Below, piece by piece: positions 46,340 through 56,999 of a stretch of DNA of 64,000 nucleotides (position 1 is the first letter of the stretch; each line of letters opens with the position of its first letter). The notes under the pieces were generated by a model, which was given only the letters and a program-made list of their open reading frames with translations, was not told the origin of the DNA and ran no database searches. Made by a program: the position numbers and the translations under genes. The stretch spans positions 387,221-451,220 of the forward strand of contig JAODTK010004555.1 of NCBI GenBank assembly GCA_026419785.1, given 5' to 3'. The DNA comes from Sclerodactyla briareus (lineage: Eukaryota; Echinodermata; Holothuroidea; Dendrochirotida; Sclerodactylidae).

Positions 46340-47410
46340 AAAGGTGTTTCGTTTTGTGCTTGCGTGTGTATGTCTGTCTGTTCTTGTTGTGTGTAGGTGT
46401 GTGCATTTGCGTGTCCGTCAGATTTTTGTGTTTTTTTTTTGCAAATATCTCCCCCTTGAGTGACTACACATGGTTCAAATTTTTGCACCCAGTCCTAAAT
46501 TGTCACACTGAAACACACGTTTTACCTCTCCAATTAGACAACATTTCTTCAAAATCATGGAATTCCGGATCCATGAGGGAGTGAAATTGTCATTTTGGGG
46601 AAAAAAAATCAATTTTGCCCATTTTCCACTGTTGTGTCAAGGTGTGCGTGAATTAGAACACAACCCCCCAATATTTGAGATTCCCAACAAGGCAGGAGTA
46701 ACAAAAATATTACTGTTCCCTTGCATTCAAGCGAAATTTGCCAACATTTTGGGATTTAGAGAGAAACGCACTATTTTCGGCCAAATTGTGAAGGTTTTTT
46801 TTATATATTGCGGATGGAATGGACGAATGGTTATATAGTTAATTGGATAGACAAAAAGTCCTGAAACATAAATCTCAACTTTACTTCTAGTGAATTTTAT
46901 CATAATGTTGGAACTTGAGAGAGAAAAAATCATTTAATACCCCCCACTGGACTGTACCACGGCACAGGATGATAAGAGGAAGGGTGGCGGGGGGCAGAGG
47001 GGGGGTATTTTAAGTGATCGTTACCACATAATTAAATCAGAGGCAAGCACAAACTGTGATGACTGGAGACTGAGACCTCATAGGCGGTGGTTAACGTGGA
47101 TATCACGCTAAGGATGGAACCACTGGAGAATTTAATCACGATTGCATGTAAGTATATAGTATGCACATGTGTAACTGGACTCAAAGTTCCCGGAAATCCA
47201 CCTTAAGGTGGCAACACACACGAAAGGTTTGATGGAACACTTCTAATTGTGTAGTAGCCTGATCGACAGTAATGGTTTGAAACGCCAATTTATCTTTGTT
47301 ACAGCCGCCCTGAAGGCGTTGAACGCATGGAATACCTTGCTATATTTTTAAGGGCCTAAGAAATCATTGAAATATATCGGACAGGTGCATTATTTTGGCC
47401 GAAATTGAGG
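46340..47410. other. Spacer
   Basis: The frame at 46,557-46,838 is not recognised. A G-rich stretch lies at 46,988-47,006. No gene is supported. Confidence 0.45.
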
Positions 47411-47414
47411 ATTT

Positions 47415-47517
47415 TCGGGCGATTACGTAATCGTTCTGACGTCATTATAACCTATGACCGAATTAACGGGCGATTACGTAATCGTTCTGACGTCATTATA
47501 ACCTATGACCCGAGGTC
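47415..47517. promoter_or_regulatory. Duplicated 51 bp block with palindromic bZIP-type sites
   Basis: The block GGGCGATTACGTAATCGTTC, then TGACGTCATTATAACCTATG and ACC, occurs twice with a 51 base offset and no differences over about 43 bases. Each copy holds GATTACGTAATC (47,421-47,432 and 47,472-47,483), a perfect palindrome containing the C/EBP and PAR-bZIP core TTACGTAA, and TGACGTCA (47,437-47,444 and 47,488-47,495), the CREB/ATF full site. An everted TGACC/GGTCA pair follows at 47,507-47,519. Regulatory use is inferred from motif identity only. Confidence 0.5.
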
Positions 47518-47530
47518 ATATTGACGAAAA

Positions 47531-47531
47531 C

Positions 47532-47580
<49 letters not shown>

Positions 47581-47594
47581 AACAACAACAAAAA
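47531..47594. repeat. (CAA)n microsatellite
   Basis: About 20 CAA units with one CAAT interruption, directly after the bZIP-site duplication. A short (GAATT)n run follows at about 47,690-47,710. Confidence 0.95.
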
Positions 47595-47599
47595 GTCGG

Positions 47600-49135
47600 A
47601 CGCCAGAAATTGCCCCGACTTGCCATGCTATGCATGACCATGGACTGAGTTGATGGTATATACAGTGCGGGAGTCGAAGGCATTCAATGAATTGAATTGA
47701 ATTGAATTACCAGACATGGGCGTTACAATACGGCACCCGTCAACAGAACGAAGTTCTCGGACTTATGAAGCGGTAATAGTATGAGGTAGACGTTAGATTA
47801 CGGTGGTTACCTGACCAATTAGGCTGTGAAAGTGAAGGCTCCGACTTAGGCTCAGGTTAGCCTAACGTTAGGCCTCAGATTGCCGCCTAGACTAGCGCCC
47901 GAATTAAAAATCAAATACAAAATCTAACCAAATTACGGTTACACAGTCGCCGCAAGACTAAATAGGCCTACCTTTCTAAACAACGATCAGCCCCATCTCA
48001 TTCGCGAAGCCTTACTTAGGACTATAATATTGTAATTGTGTAGTAGAATATGAAGTTGTGAGTAAATGAATAGGCACGGCTTGTACTGGCATAAGGTTGT
48101 TACTGCGCCTAATGCTTCTAAATTAATGAAGCATTGCTGAAAAACAGTGGCGCGTCAGTCAAATGAGTGACTAAGATGAAAGACTACATACAGTCTATGC
48201 CTACGCTATAATCTTTGTGTGGAGTCACCTAAAGGCTGAACAAAATTTCCATTGTGCGCACCAGTAAAAATATTGTTGTAGCCCTGCCATTTCAATCACT
48301 TACGTACATGTAAGAAATCAAAAACAAAGATGTGATTTAGTTCTGTTTTTTTTATAACTCTGATGAGTTTTTCGGCTGACAATGTAACGTCAGCGTACAT
48401 TTACTTTCCACGTGAGAAAATCCCCAAATTTTGATTGGTTGACTTTTACCACCTAAGAAAAATATTTTAATGATATGATGATTTAATGTTCAGTTTTCTA
48501 ACATCACAGAATATGTGTTTATGAAAAGGAAAAGAACCCTATCATTAGGTGAGAGGATGCATTCCCTTTAGGGTAAGGCATCCTCTCACCACCAAACATC
48601 TTAAGCAGATTCCCCCATTGGCAAGCTTACAGCGACATTCTCTGTATAATAAGCAAACTGAAGTGCCCTCAGACAAAAAGGCATAGTGTGAAGAGGCAGG
48701 CCTTTAACCACACTTGAAGAGTTGGGGAGGGGCCAAACTTCGGTGGGGATTAAATTATGGATGCAGTAAAATGGTCCAAGTTATAACTATTATAACTAAT
48801 AGTCACTCTACAAAATGCCATTAACTCCCTGTCGTAGTAGCATGTGATGGAACCCCTGTCACAATTATTGTTCCCGCTACGTGATATTTCTAACACGATG
48901 TTATCAAAAAGCGGTCATGACATGTATGGCACCGTCATCTTCGCACCTTTGCTCCAACCCAGCAATGACTCGTAGTTCTGTTGAAGAGTGAGACAAGCGG
49001 ATCAGGTCCTTTCCTACATAAACGTACAACTATCGTCATGTATTAAATCACCCATATAACTCGCCATTGACCACCCCGCAATGAGGGCTTTAAATTCTGG
49101 TTCGAAAACTAGGAGTATGAGATTAGGTTAGACTG
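47600..49135. other. Spacer with a strong hairpin
   Basis: TAGGCC-type words are present at 47.83-47.97 kb. The hairpin at 48,548-48,590 is listed separately. No coding frame is supported. Confidence 0.45.
48548..48590. repeat. 13 bp perfect inverted repeat (hairpin)
   Basis: GGTGAGAGGATGC (48,548-48,560) pairs exactly with GCATCCTCTCACC (48,578-48,590) around a 17-base spacer that itself contains CCC/GGG around TTTA. It is too short for a typical animal pre-miRNA. It may be a transposon hairpin or a structured RNA element. Confidence 0.7.
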
Positions 49136-49139
49136 GTTA

Positions 49140-50490
49140 CTAGTAGGGATTAGGGGTAGGGGTAGTGAGGATCAGAGGTTAGGCTCAGGTGTTGGTAATG
49201 ATAAGACTTGGGATTATACATCTGGAATCTGACACTGACCGTTCCAACCTGAATAGAATAATTATCATTCAACCACTGTGGCCAACTCAAAGCCATTGCT
49301 CCACAATGAAACGCCTGGGATAGGTCATTTTGGGACCAAAATGCCTCATTTTCGACCAATGTAATATTTGAGCAGAGAAATTGGAAACCAACCAGTGAAA
49401 TTCAATGGAACAAGCTCATAATTACAACATTAATTCATATTCTAAACGGATATTAGATCTGGCCACATTTATTCATCGGTCCAGAACGGCCGCGATGAGA
49501 GGATGAGTATGTAGTCAAGTTTACCATTCCACCTATATATACTGTTGACGGAGTGCAATAGCAACGGTGCGATGGAACAGGGTTGGTGGTTAGGAACGAT
49601 CCAAGAAGGGTACCCGATGGCGGGGTTGCTCATGGGTGTTGGGGTCCATCATGGTCATCACAAAGTGTTAGTGTGGATCAGGGTTAGGAGGTTTAGGTGG
49701 TTGGTAACGATTTAGGATTATAATTTGTAAGTGTAATTGGAATCAGACCCTCTATCAACTTCATTGGAACAAGCTACATAATTATACGACATTCAATCAT
49801 TCTAATACGATAAGCCTTGCGTGGCCACATTTTTATCTCTCGTCCCGAAAGGCCGGATGAGATAATGTAGTCAGTTTACCATTTCACCTATATATTACTG
49901 TTATGGATGCAATACAACCGTTGCTATGGTAACCATAGCGGGTGGTTAGGAACTATCCCCTGAAGGGTACCCTATGGCGGGGTGTCATGGTGTTGGGTGG
50001 TCCATATGAGGTGTACTCACAAAGTGTGTTAAGTTGAGGATCATGGGTTAGGTTTAATGGTTGTTGGGAACCGATTTAGGATTATACATTTTGGAAGTGT
50101 AATTGGAATCAGACCCTCTATCAAATTCAATGGAACAAGCTCATCATTACGACTTCTCATTATCCAATACGATATCAGCCTTGCGTGGCCACATTTTTAT
50201 CCCACGTCCCGAAAGGCCGTATGAGATTAGTATGTAGTCAGTTTACATTTCACCTATAATTACTGGTTTGATGGATGCACTACAACCGTTGCTATGGTAA
50301 CAGTGGTGTGGTTGAGAACTATCCCATCTGAAGGGTACCCTAGGCGGTGTGTTCTGGGTGTTGGGGTGTCCATCAATGAGGGTACTCACAAAGTGTTTAT
50401 GAGGATCGGGTTAGGTTTAGTTTGGGAACGATTTAGGATTATACCTTTGTAATTGTAATTTGGAATCTGACCCTAACGCCAACCCTAAAG
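49140..50490. repeat. ~360 bp satellite array with RFX X-box-like sites
   Basis: GTAGTCA(A)GTTTACATT-type starts lie at 49,511, 49,867 and 50,234 (offsets 356 and 367). Each unit continues with CACCTATA.AT, GATG(C)A(A)TA(C)AACCGTTGC, AAGGGTACCCTATGGCGGGG, GGGTGTTGG, CACAAAGTGTT, a GGTTAGG run, ACGATTTAGGATTATA, GTGTAATTGGAATCAGACCC, TCAATGGAACAAGCT and GCGTGGCCACATTTTTATC. A partial unit precedes (49,140-49,475). Two units contain GTTGCTATGGTAAC (49,920-49,933; 50,288-50,301), close to the RFX X-box palindrome. Units differ mainly by single-base indels. Confidence 0.75.
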
Positions 50491-50499
50491 CCAACATTA

Positions 50500-51360
50500 A
50501 TCTTAAACAACCGGTGGCATGGCTAACACCTTATTATAACCAACCATGGCTAATTTAGCCTACCTAGGCCTAAACTTCCAGCTAGCAGTGGAATTAACCT
50601 TTTTAGCATCCTCATACTATAGTGCTAAACTGGTATAAAATGGCGCCGGGTAAACTTCACAACCCTCTCCACTGAGCCCAGAGCAAGTATTACCAGGTAT
50701 AACACCACCTTTCATTTTGAACTAACAACCAACCACATCAGCATGTCATCTCATAAATTATCGTATTCTGAGTCTGACCAGTGATGTTTTAAGCTGATGG
50801 CTGCTTGAAGGTAACGAACACCTTCAGACATACTTTCACTTTCCAGGGATAAAAAATCCCATATCACATTCATGACAGGGAGTATCTGCAGAGAGAATAC
50901 ATGAAAATACCGCCAGAATTCATGAAAATGTAAACCAATTGCACAGACGAATTTTACTTTCAGAAAGGGCAGAATGGATCCAGCTAAGGACGCTAAACCC
51001 CCAATTTGGGCAAAACAGACAATATGGGTCTATTTTTTTGGAAGAGGAACACCTAACTGTTTACATCAGGTGTACAGGTGTGTGTCTGCCTATTCAGTTC
51101 ATTCCTCAAGAGCAAAATAAAACAAAATACGGCACAGTCCGGAGGAAAGTGAAAGGCGGAAGAAACGGGAAATGGAAGAATGGGGAAGGGGAAAAGCCAT
51201 TAAGAAATAGGGGAACTTGCCCCCAAAATCCAGTAAAGTTGGAATTATTCTCGAAAACTTATTGGGTCCTCTACCAACCCTTCCCCCGCTCATCCCTCTC
51301 GTCAGCAAGGAAAAGCCCGGGAAAGAATGTGCCTATCCTAATGATATTGGAAAATGAATG
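50500..51360. other. Spacer with an unrecognised open frame
   Basis: The plus-strand frame 50,939-51,364 (141 codons) opens on TTG and has basic, low-complexity composition in its middle. No domain is recognised. It could be decayed sequence upstream of the possible LINE piece at 51.37 kb. Confidence 0.35.
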
Positions 51361-51369
51361 CTAACAAAA

Positions 51370-51505
51370 TATTTGCTGGCACTCATTCACTATTCCGGAA
51401 TGGAATCTTTCCCAGTCGATCTGAAAGAGTCTGAAAACCTCAAAGACTTCAATTTCAAACTTAACCAAATCGACCTGGAAGACTTGGCCAAGAAACACTA
51501 GAATC
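51370..51505 (+). pseudogene. Possible LINE reverse transcriptase C-terminal scrap
   Basis: One frame reads SFPVDLKESENLKDFNFKLN followed by QIDLEDLAKKH and a stop. The pattern (PVDLKES.NLK.F..KL) is like the end of many non-LTR reverse transcriptases (LPxxLKxxxxLxxFKxxL). The piece is short and isolated, upstream of an ATT tract that belongs to the minus-strand elements, so the assignment is weak. Confidence 0.3.
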
Positions 51506-51661
51506 TAGAACCTTCATCTTTTAATGCCCACCTAATTATAGTGCATCCACTGCTGGATTAGGCAGCTATCCCAGTATAATTTTCTGAAGGTTCTGAACTT
51601 GTGAAGACTGAATTTTCAGTGATGCCGATGAGGTAATACAACTCCGGGGATTGTCCTCTTG

Positions 51662-51735
51662 TTATCATTATTTTATTATTATTATTATTAATTATTATTA
51701 TTATTATTAATTATTATTATTATTATTATTATCGC
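51662..51735. repeat. (ATT)n tract, likely 3' tail of the minus-strand LINE copy 1
   Basis: Imperfect ATT units directly follow the end of the reverse transcriptase frame on the minus strand, where they read (AAT)n. The same arrangement is seen for copy 2. Confidence 0.7.
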
Positions 51736-51739
51736 GGCG

Positions 51740-52300
51740 TGTTGTTCTTCACATCTTCTTGCTTGGGCATTCTAACTTTCTGTACCTCGCCTCGGAGTCC
51801 TAACCCGGACTCTGGGAGAGCGAGCACTCGTCTCCAGATGTGGGCACTTCCAAATAATCTCTGTCTTTATCAGAGGTAGAGTTCGGTGTTTTCCTGGGAT
51901 GCGTCTAGGCATTTTATCGCGGTTGTTAGGTGTTGCTCCGAATGCTCCAATCACCACTGTTACAACCTTGCTTTGACAATCCCACTTCTCTTGTACTTCG
52001 CGCCGGAGAGATCCTGGTATTTCTGGGTCTGTTCCCGCCCTTTAGACTATGTTCGTTGTCATTTTGGGATGGCTACATCTATGATTGTCGTTGCAGATTG
52101 TAGCCTTGTTAACGAACCACATGTCAGGGCGCCTTTCTCTGATACTCGATCAGTCCGGTCTCGAAGCCATTCGATCTTGGTTGTGGCGCCAGTGTTCGAA
52201 ATGATCTGTGGGTATGTCGTAGAAGTTGTTTGCAAAATTCCGGTGGTGGAGATAGACTAGCGCTGCCGCGTGTTATGCCGCACTTTGTGACAGTGATGCA
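51740..52300 (-). mobile_element. LINE reverse transcriptase 3' end, copy 1, degraded
   Basis: Minus-strand frames, joined by frameshifts, encode in order KIEWLRDRTDRVSEKGA, ATTIIDVAIPK, then VVIGAFGATPNNRDKMPRRI, PGKHRTL, LIKTEIIW and the tail. They parallel copy 2 segment by segment (ILWDFEIMSDRV; TTIVDVALP; VVIGAFGAVTTN; PGTPTM; LGTAHIL). The order WDF..TDR, then ..ID.A.P.D, then PVVIGA.G, then .IPG, then L.GTA.IL is the C-terminal region found in one widespread group of invertebrate LINEs. The polymerase catalytic domain is missing, so this is a 5'-truncated dead copy. The clade is uncertain. Confidence 0.65.
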
Positions 52301-52311
52301 GGCGATATTTT

Positions 52312-52372
52312 TTTAACAATTATTTATTATTATTATTATTATATATTATTATTATTATTATTATTTTTTAGT

Positions 52373-52411
<39 letters not shown>

Positions 52412-52412
52412 T
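52312..52412. repeat. (ATT)n tract, likely 3' tail of the minus-strand LINE copy 2
   Basis: An imperfect ATT run of about 100 bases lies between the 5' limit of copy 1 and the 3' end of copy 2. On the minus strand it directly follows copy 2's frame end. Confidence 0.7.
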
Positions 52413-52429
52413 ATCTTTCTCTCCATCAC

Positions 52430-53430
52430 AATCTCTCAGTTGGCTGGTGACCTCTCCTTGTTTTTCTCTAACCTCGGAATCCTACCCGGATTCTGTGGGA
52501 GGTTGAGTAACACGCCTAGTATGTGGGCAGTGCCAAGTATGGCCGTCTTCGTGAGTATGTTGCATGGTGGGGGTGCCTGGGGAGATACCTTCCGGATGTG
52601 AGTCTATGTTGGTGGTGACTGCGCCGAATGCCCCTATCCACGACGGGCACAACATTGGCTTCGAAATTCCAGCAGACTCTGTACCTCGAGTGCATTCCTG
52701 GTTAGCTTTTCTCTTTCTTTCAGGACGATGTTTGTGTCGTTGGGGGAAGGGCCACATCGACGATCGTTGTCTCTCTTGAGGCCTTGTCCATATCACCACG
52801 GTTGGCCTTTATTCCTGTTGACTCGATCGGACATTATTTCGAAGTCCCAGAGGATCTTGGCTATGTCATTCCTTCCAGTGGGTTGGTTTGTGGAGCCATG
52901 TCTTACGTGTCGTTGGATCTTGTAGAACTCCACACACTCTGCGGTGTTATGGCAGCTGCGACGTTGTTTGTGTCTGACCTCATAGAGGCTCCCAGCTATT
53001 TTCGAGCATGCATCACTCGTGGGTTGAAGTCTCATCTTTCTCACCGCACAGTCGGCACTTCGGGTCCGCAGATGATCGCAGTATTTTTTGCTCGGTGGCA
53101 CTTGGTGTTGAATGCTTGATCTTGCGCTGCTATTATTAGCGCCTCGGTCCTATTTAAAGGCCTGGTGTTTCTGCTCATCCACTGGTACGCCTTTCTCTGT
53201 TGATTGTGACTCTTCTGAGACCTGCCTCGGTATGGCCATGTGACGGTTTGCTGTGCCATTTCTCGATGTACTTTTCTGCCGTCTGCCCTTGTCTCCTTCG
53301 TGGGTTTGTGGCCAACCAGACTGTGTTACGCCACCGCCTCTATTAGTGGGTCGGATCGTCAGGGGGCGAGATTCTGCAAGTCGGCCCACACTGGAGTGCT
53401 ATCGTGGCAGCAACTTCGTTCGGCAGCTAC
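52430..53430 (-). mobile_element. LINE reverse transcriptase 3' end, copy 2
   Basis: From 53,390 down to about 52,480 the minus strand encodes RNTRPLNRTEALIIAAQDQA, then a C..C...TV zinc-like cluster with SKIAGSLYEVRHNK-type sequence, AKILWDFEIMSDRV, TTIVDVALPPTTQT, IGAFGAVTTNIDSHPEGI, PGTPTMQHI and TAILGTAHILGVLL. This follows the known order in a large invertebrate LINE group: ET.GL..AAQDQA, CR.CG..ET..HI..GC..LA...Y..RHN, WDF...TDR, IDVA.P.D, PVVIGA.G, PG, LGTA.ILR. At least four frameshifts or stops break it. The fingers/palm region is absent; the element is 5'-truncated. It lies head to tail with copy 1 (about 52,300-51,740). Confidence 0.75.
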
Positions 53431-53439
53431 CTCTATTTC

Positions 53440-54690
53440 TGGGGATCCAGTCGGTAATTTTATTATTATACAGAAAAGTTCTGGAGACACTTAAAATGCT
53501 AAATTTCATGCGGCCTTCAGAAAGGTTTTCAACTCTACTGTGTGAGCCCAATCATTTCAGGATTTTCTTCTCAGTCTTTTTTTTTTTTTTGTGAAAACTG
53601 CCAGGGGGGCCACGCCACCCCCCCTCTGCTTAACACTATACTGGCCGCGGTAGCCTCATTATTAACTTTAGATTGCCTACTTTGTTGAGAATTGCCCAGT
53701 AACTCAAAATCATCAAAACTTTGTCCAGTCATAGGCACACTCATCGAGAGTTTATAGGGGGTCCTTGAGGGGACTGGACCAGTGATAACACAAACCACTG
53801 TTGACTATATAACCCCTTATATTGATCCATCTGTGAAAAAAAATTGTTAAAGAATTATTTTCAACTGATTTGTGTTGGTAATGTCTTTTTTAACCCCCCC
53901 CCTCCCCATTTTCTATGTTTAAATGTACGGATAAAAAAATGCCGCCGGGCCGGTCATGGATGGGGAACCTGATGTTTTCCAAAATGGCGTTCAAAATGGC
54001 CGCCGAATAGGAAAAAATCGTAGAAAATGCATTGACCAGTCGAAAAAGTTAGAATTTCAAACAAATTCTTGTTCATATATTTCGATCATTGTGAGCACAT
54101 AACGCGACTTTCACATGCTGCTAGTATGTGCTAAAATCACGAAGCGCGGCCAATATGGCCGACATTCCTTGGAAATTTACATAAAAAATCGAAATAACTG
54201 AAATGATCTCGGAAAGGTGATGCACGCTCCATACAGAGACAGTACATAAAAAGGCTATCTACAAGATTGTTTTTCCAGAGTCTGTGATCAAGCATTTTTC
54301 TGACACAGAGGCATCTGCTGTCACATCAAACAGCGGGTGTAGAAGGCCATGAGGTCCGTGTGCAACCAACTCTTGGGAGTGACCCACCAGATTCCCTAAA
54401 CGGCTAGAAGAGGAATAATGATCCAGACAGACTCCCACCAACAGATGCTCGCACCAACTACCTAAAGTTCACCACCACTTCAGTAACAGTGGAGGTGTGT
54501 GGTTGTAACTGCAAAGATGGAGTCGATCGGTGCCAGAATATGAGGTGGTGTTCCGATGTGAATCAAAGCTGTGCAATGAGTATCACTGCAACCGTATCGA
54601 GACGAACTATTCTGCCACATCATACAGCCGCTGAGGACAAAACACATGAAATTACTGGATTTCTTCCGATAGCAAGATCGCCAAGAGAAC
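53440..54690. other. Spacer
   Basis: A T run of 14 is at about 53,577-53,590, with C tracts at 53,617-53,623 and 53,897-53,904. AAAATGGC/ATGGCCGCC words at 53,981-54,003 resemble those at 15.1 kb. The frame at 54,489-54,767 may be the decayed N-terminal side of the LINE that follows, but no motif is clear before about 54,700. Confidence 0.4.
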
Positions 54691-55230
54691 TTCCCTATAA
54701 CACCCGAGGTGCAGCTGTCCCGATCTTTCTCGCCCAACTTTACGGAATTCACTTCATTAAAAGATAACTCGCATCTCCAAGCTCCCCCTATCCACGAAGG
54801 ATGAATCATTGCTGGTGACCTTTAAATATTGTCAACGTGTCGTTGGACACGCAAACAGTTCCTGATAGATACAAAAACCGTGCTGTTGTTCGGACTATTG
54901 CTCAATAGCCAGGTATGGACCCACAAGCATTGGGCAACTATCGACCAGGGTTGAATCTACGCTTCGAACATGTGTTCCGGAACGGGACGGTCTTCACCAG
55001 CTGGTGCTCATCTCAGTCGCTCATCAACATTCGAAGAGGTTTTAGTCAGTACTACCGGCGTAATAACCCCAAGAGAGACCTGCACCTCCTGAGAGTGCGC
55101 AGGTGCAGTGATTTTGTACTGGAAGCCGGACGCTCACCCTCATCGTTACTCGCGGATTTCACTCAAGTGCACATAGAGTCACAGATGATGAAAAGTGTAA
55201 ACAATGAACGATTGATTGACGAATGAGAGT
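54690..55230 (+). mobile_element. LINE reverse transcriptase N-terminal fragment
   Basis: Plus-strand frames read LAQLYGIHFIKR, then NIVNVSLDTQTVPDRYKNRA, VV...PGMDPQALGNYRPG, NLRFEHV, then LVLISVAH, and DLHLLRVRRCSDFVLEAGRS, PSSLLADFT. They follow the conserved N-terminal half of LINE reverse transcriptases: xVxxSLxTGxVPxxxKxAxVxPLxKKPxLDPxxLxNYRPVSNLxFxSKxxE, then the ETALLRV..D...A.D.G..SLL.LLDF..AFDT block. The catalytic YADD box is not reached, and several frameshifts break the frame. Style fits CR1/L2/Jockey-type elements. It lies opposite in strand to the copies at 51.7-53.4 kb and is a different lineage from them. Confidence 0.7.
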
Positions 55231-55239
55231 TGGAGGCGG

Positions 55240-56110
55240 AGAAAAAATGTTGTTACTCAACGACTTCAAGAACGAAGTCAATCAGTTCCGATCCCGGGCC
55301 GCAAAGACAACCGGAAATACTGTCAACCTACATGTGGGGTCACCCTAGTCGAACCAACGGACGACTTTTAAGACCTCGAGCGTACTTGACGCTTTTTAAG
55401 ATATGTCACTGAAATATGTTCATCATTGACAGAAATTCACAGGGATAAAAATCGCACGCGAAAAAGGACCTAGAATCAGCTGCATGTATGAGTACTTACA
55501 CAAAAACATGATCACCACAAACCCCTGCTTTTGATTGATAGACACTGGCTGCCTTGTCCATGGCACGATGACATGAAAAATGAAAAATTGCTTCGTATGC
55601 TTTCAAGATTCTCAAACTCCCGCTCCTACCTATCTTCTTCCTGGTTGGCCGCCATTTCCCCTGCTCCTGTAATGTGACCCGTGCGCACGCAGATAAGTCA
55701 GGGTACAGAACCCAGCACCCGCCCCTGGCCCATGTGACCATTTGTTTTTTTTATGGACCGTTCCTTCAGCTATGTTTCGAACGTTCCAAAGCACATGTCT
55801 AGGGGGGCCGTAATTGCATTTATCAACTATTAGGGAGGGTGACATCGTAATGAGGGCGCACTTCCCTTGGACCCGAACGAACTCACCCTCCCCCCCTCCG
55901 AGACGAATCTGTTGTTGGCACCATGAGGGCTCACCGGCACGCATCGTAGTGCGAGCCATTGCAGAGGAGTGGTGGAGCTAGGCAACTTATAAGAGAACAA
56001 CTTTGTGCACGGTCTTTTTCTCACTCGCACCACTCGTTCGAACGCCTGACCTGCTCCACATGAGAACATTTGTGAGGGCGTTTGAGGGACTGCGTCGCCG
56101 GTGAAAAGCG
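55240..56110. other. Spacer
   Basis: Minus-strand frames (55,496-56,123) overlap in different registers and have no recognised motif. The G run at about 55,803-55,808 and C run at 55,891-55,897 are short. Confidence 0.4.
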
Positions 56111-56121
56111 CGATAAGGTTC

Positions 56122-56200
56122 AAGTATTATAATATTATGATTATAATTATTATATTTATATTATGATTTTATTATTATATTAGTAGATTATTTATTATAG
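56122..56200. repeat. AT-rich imperfect ATT tract
   Basis: TTATAATATTATGATTATAA-type sequence over about 80 bases. Confidence 0.8.
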
Positions 56201-56459
56201 GATCTCGTTAGAATTACAAGAGAGACGGGATGCCATAGGGAGTCAATTTGAGCGTATAAGTACGTTATATGGTGTGCTTTGATTACTTGTTTTAATCGGA
56301 AGATTAAGATATGATTCGGGTTAGGAGTCTGGTATCAAGGCACGACACCTCCACACGATAGCGACTCAAACTCATAAGGTCTTGGCAAACTGATGAAAGA
56401 CTTGCCGCCACACCCCGAATGCACGTTCGCTCACGACTATACACCCCTGGCAGCCAACG

Positions 56460-56575
56460 CATATATATTATATATATATATATATATATCTATATTATAT
56501 ATAGATATATATATATAATATATAATATATATATTATATATAATATAATATATATATATATATAATATATATATC
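56460..56575. repeat. (AT)n tract with fold-back potential
   Basis: TATATA runs with few interruptions over about 115 bases; strongly self-complementary. Confidence 0.9.
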
Positions 56576-56754
56576 GCAGATTGGTAAAAAAAATCATCTA
56601 ATCTTAGGTTAAATATAGGACAGCATGGGTGATGGGTGAAGGAATATTATGCTCATTGCTGCAGTGCCACAAGAAAATATCAGTCTGTCCAGGGAAATTG
56701 TGTGTATACATAATGAAAAAGGTTGACAATTGGAAGTCATACATGTGTATTTAC

Positions 56755-56835
56755 TTTTTATTTATTTATTTTTTTTATTATATTATTATTTTATTCTTAT
56801 TATTATTATTATTATTATTATGTTATTTATTGTAT
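56755..56835. repeat. (TTA)n microsatellite, imperfect
   Basis: TTATTATTA units ending near 56,835. The open frame across it (56,629-56,856) is an artefact of the repeat. Confidence 0.85.
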
Positions 56836-56999
56836 TTCTTTACTTTGGTGGCATAATGAAAGTGCAGGTTATCTGAAATTTGGGTAATCACATACACCTC
56901 GCCCGTTAGGGATATATATATCTGGGCACTAGGCACAAGTATGTCATTTTTTTTTTATCTTGACCAAGTATCTTAATTTGCTGAGTGACATGGAGGCCA

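Noticed and set aside
48548..48590. MicroRNA precursor
   Set aside because: The stem is only 13 bp with a 17-base spacer, too short for an animal pre-miRNA; the flanks do not extend the pairing.
50939..51364. 141-codon open frame, the second longest in the window
   Set aside because: It opens on TTG, has a lysine- and glycine-rich low-complexity middle, and shows no domain or natural splice signals. Kept only as a note in the spacer entry.
56629..56856. Leucine-rich, membrane-like open frame
   Set aside because: The hydrophobic stretch is the translated TTA microsatellite.
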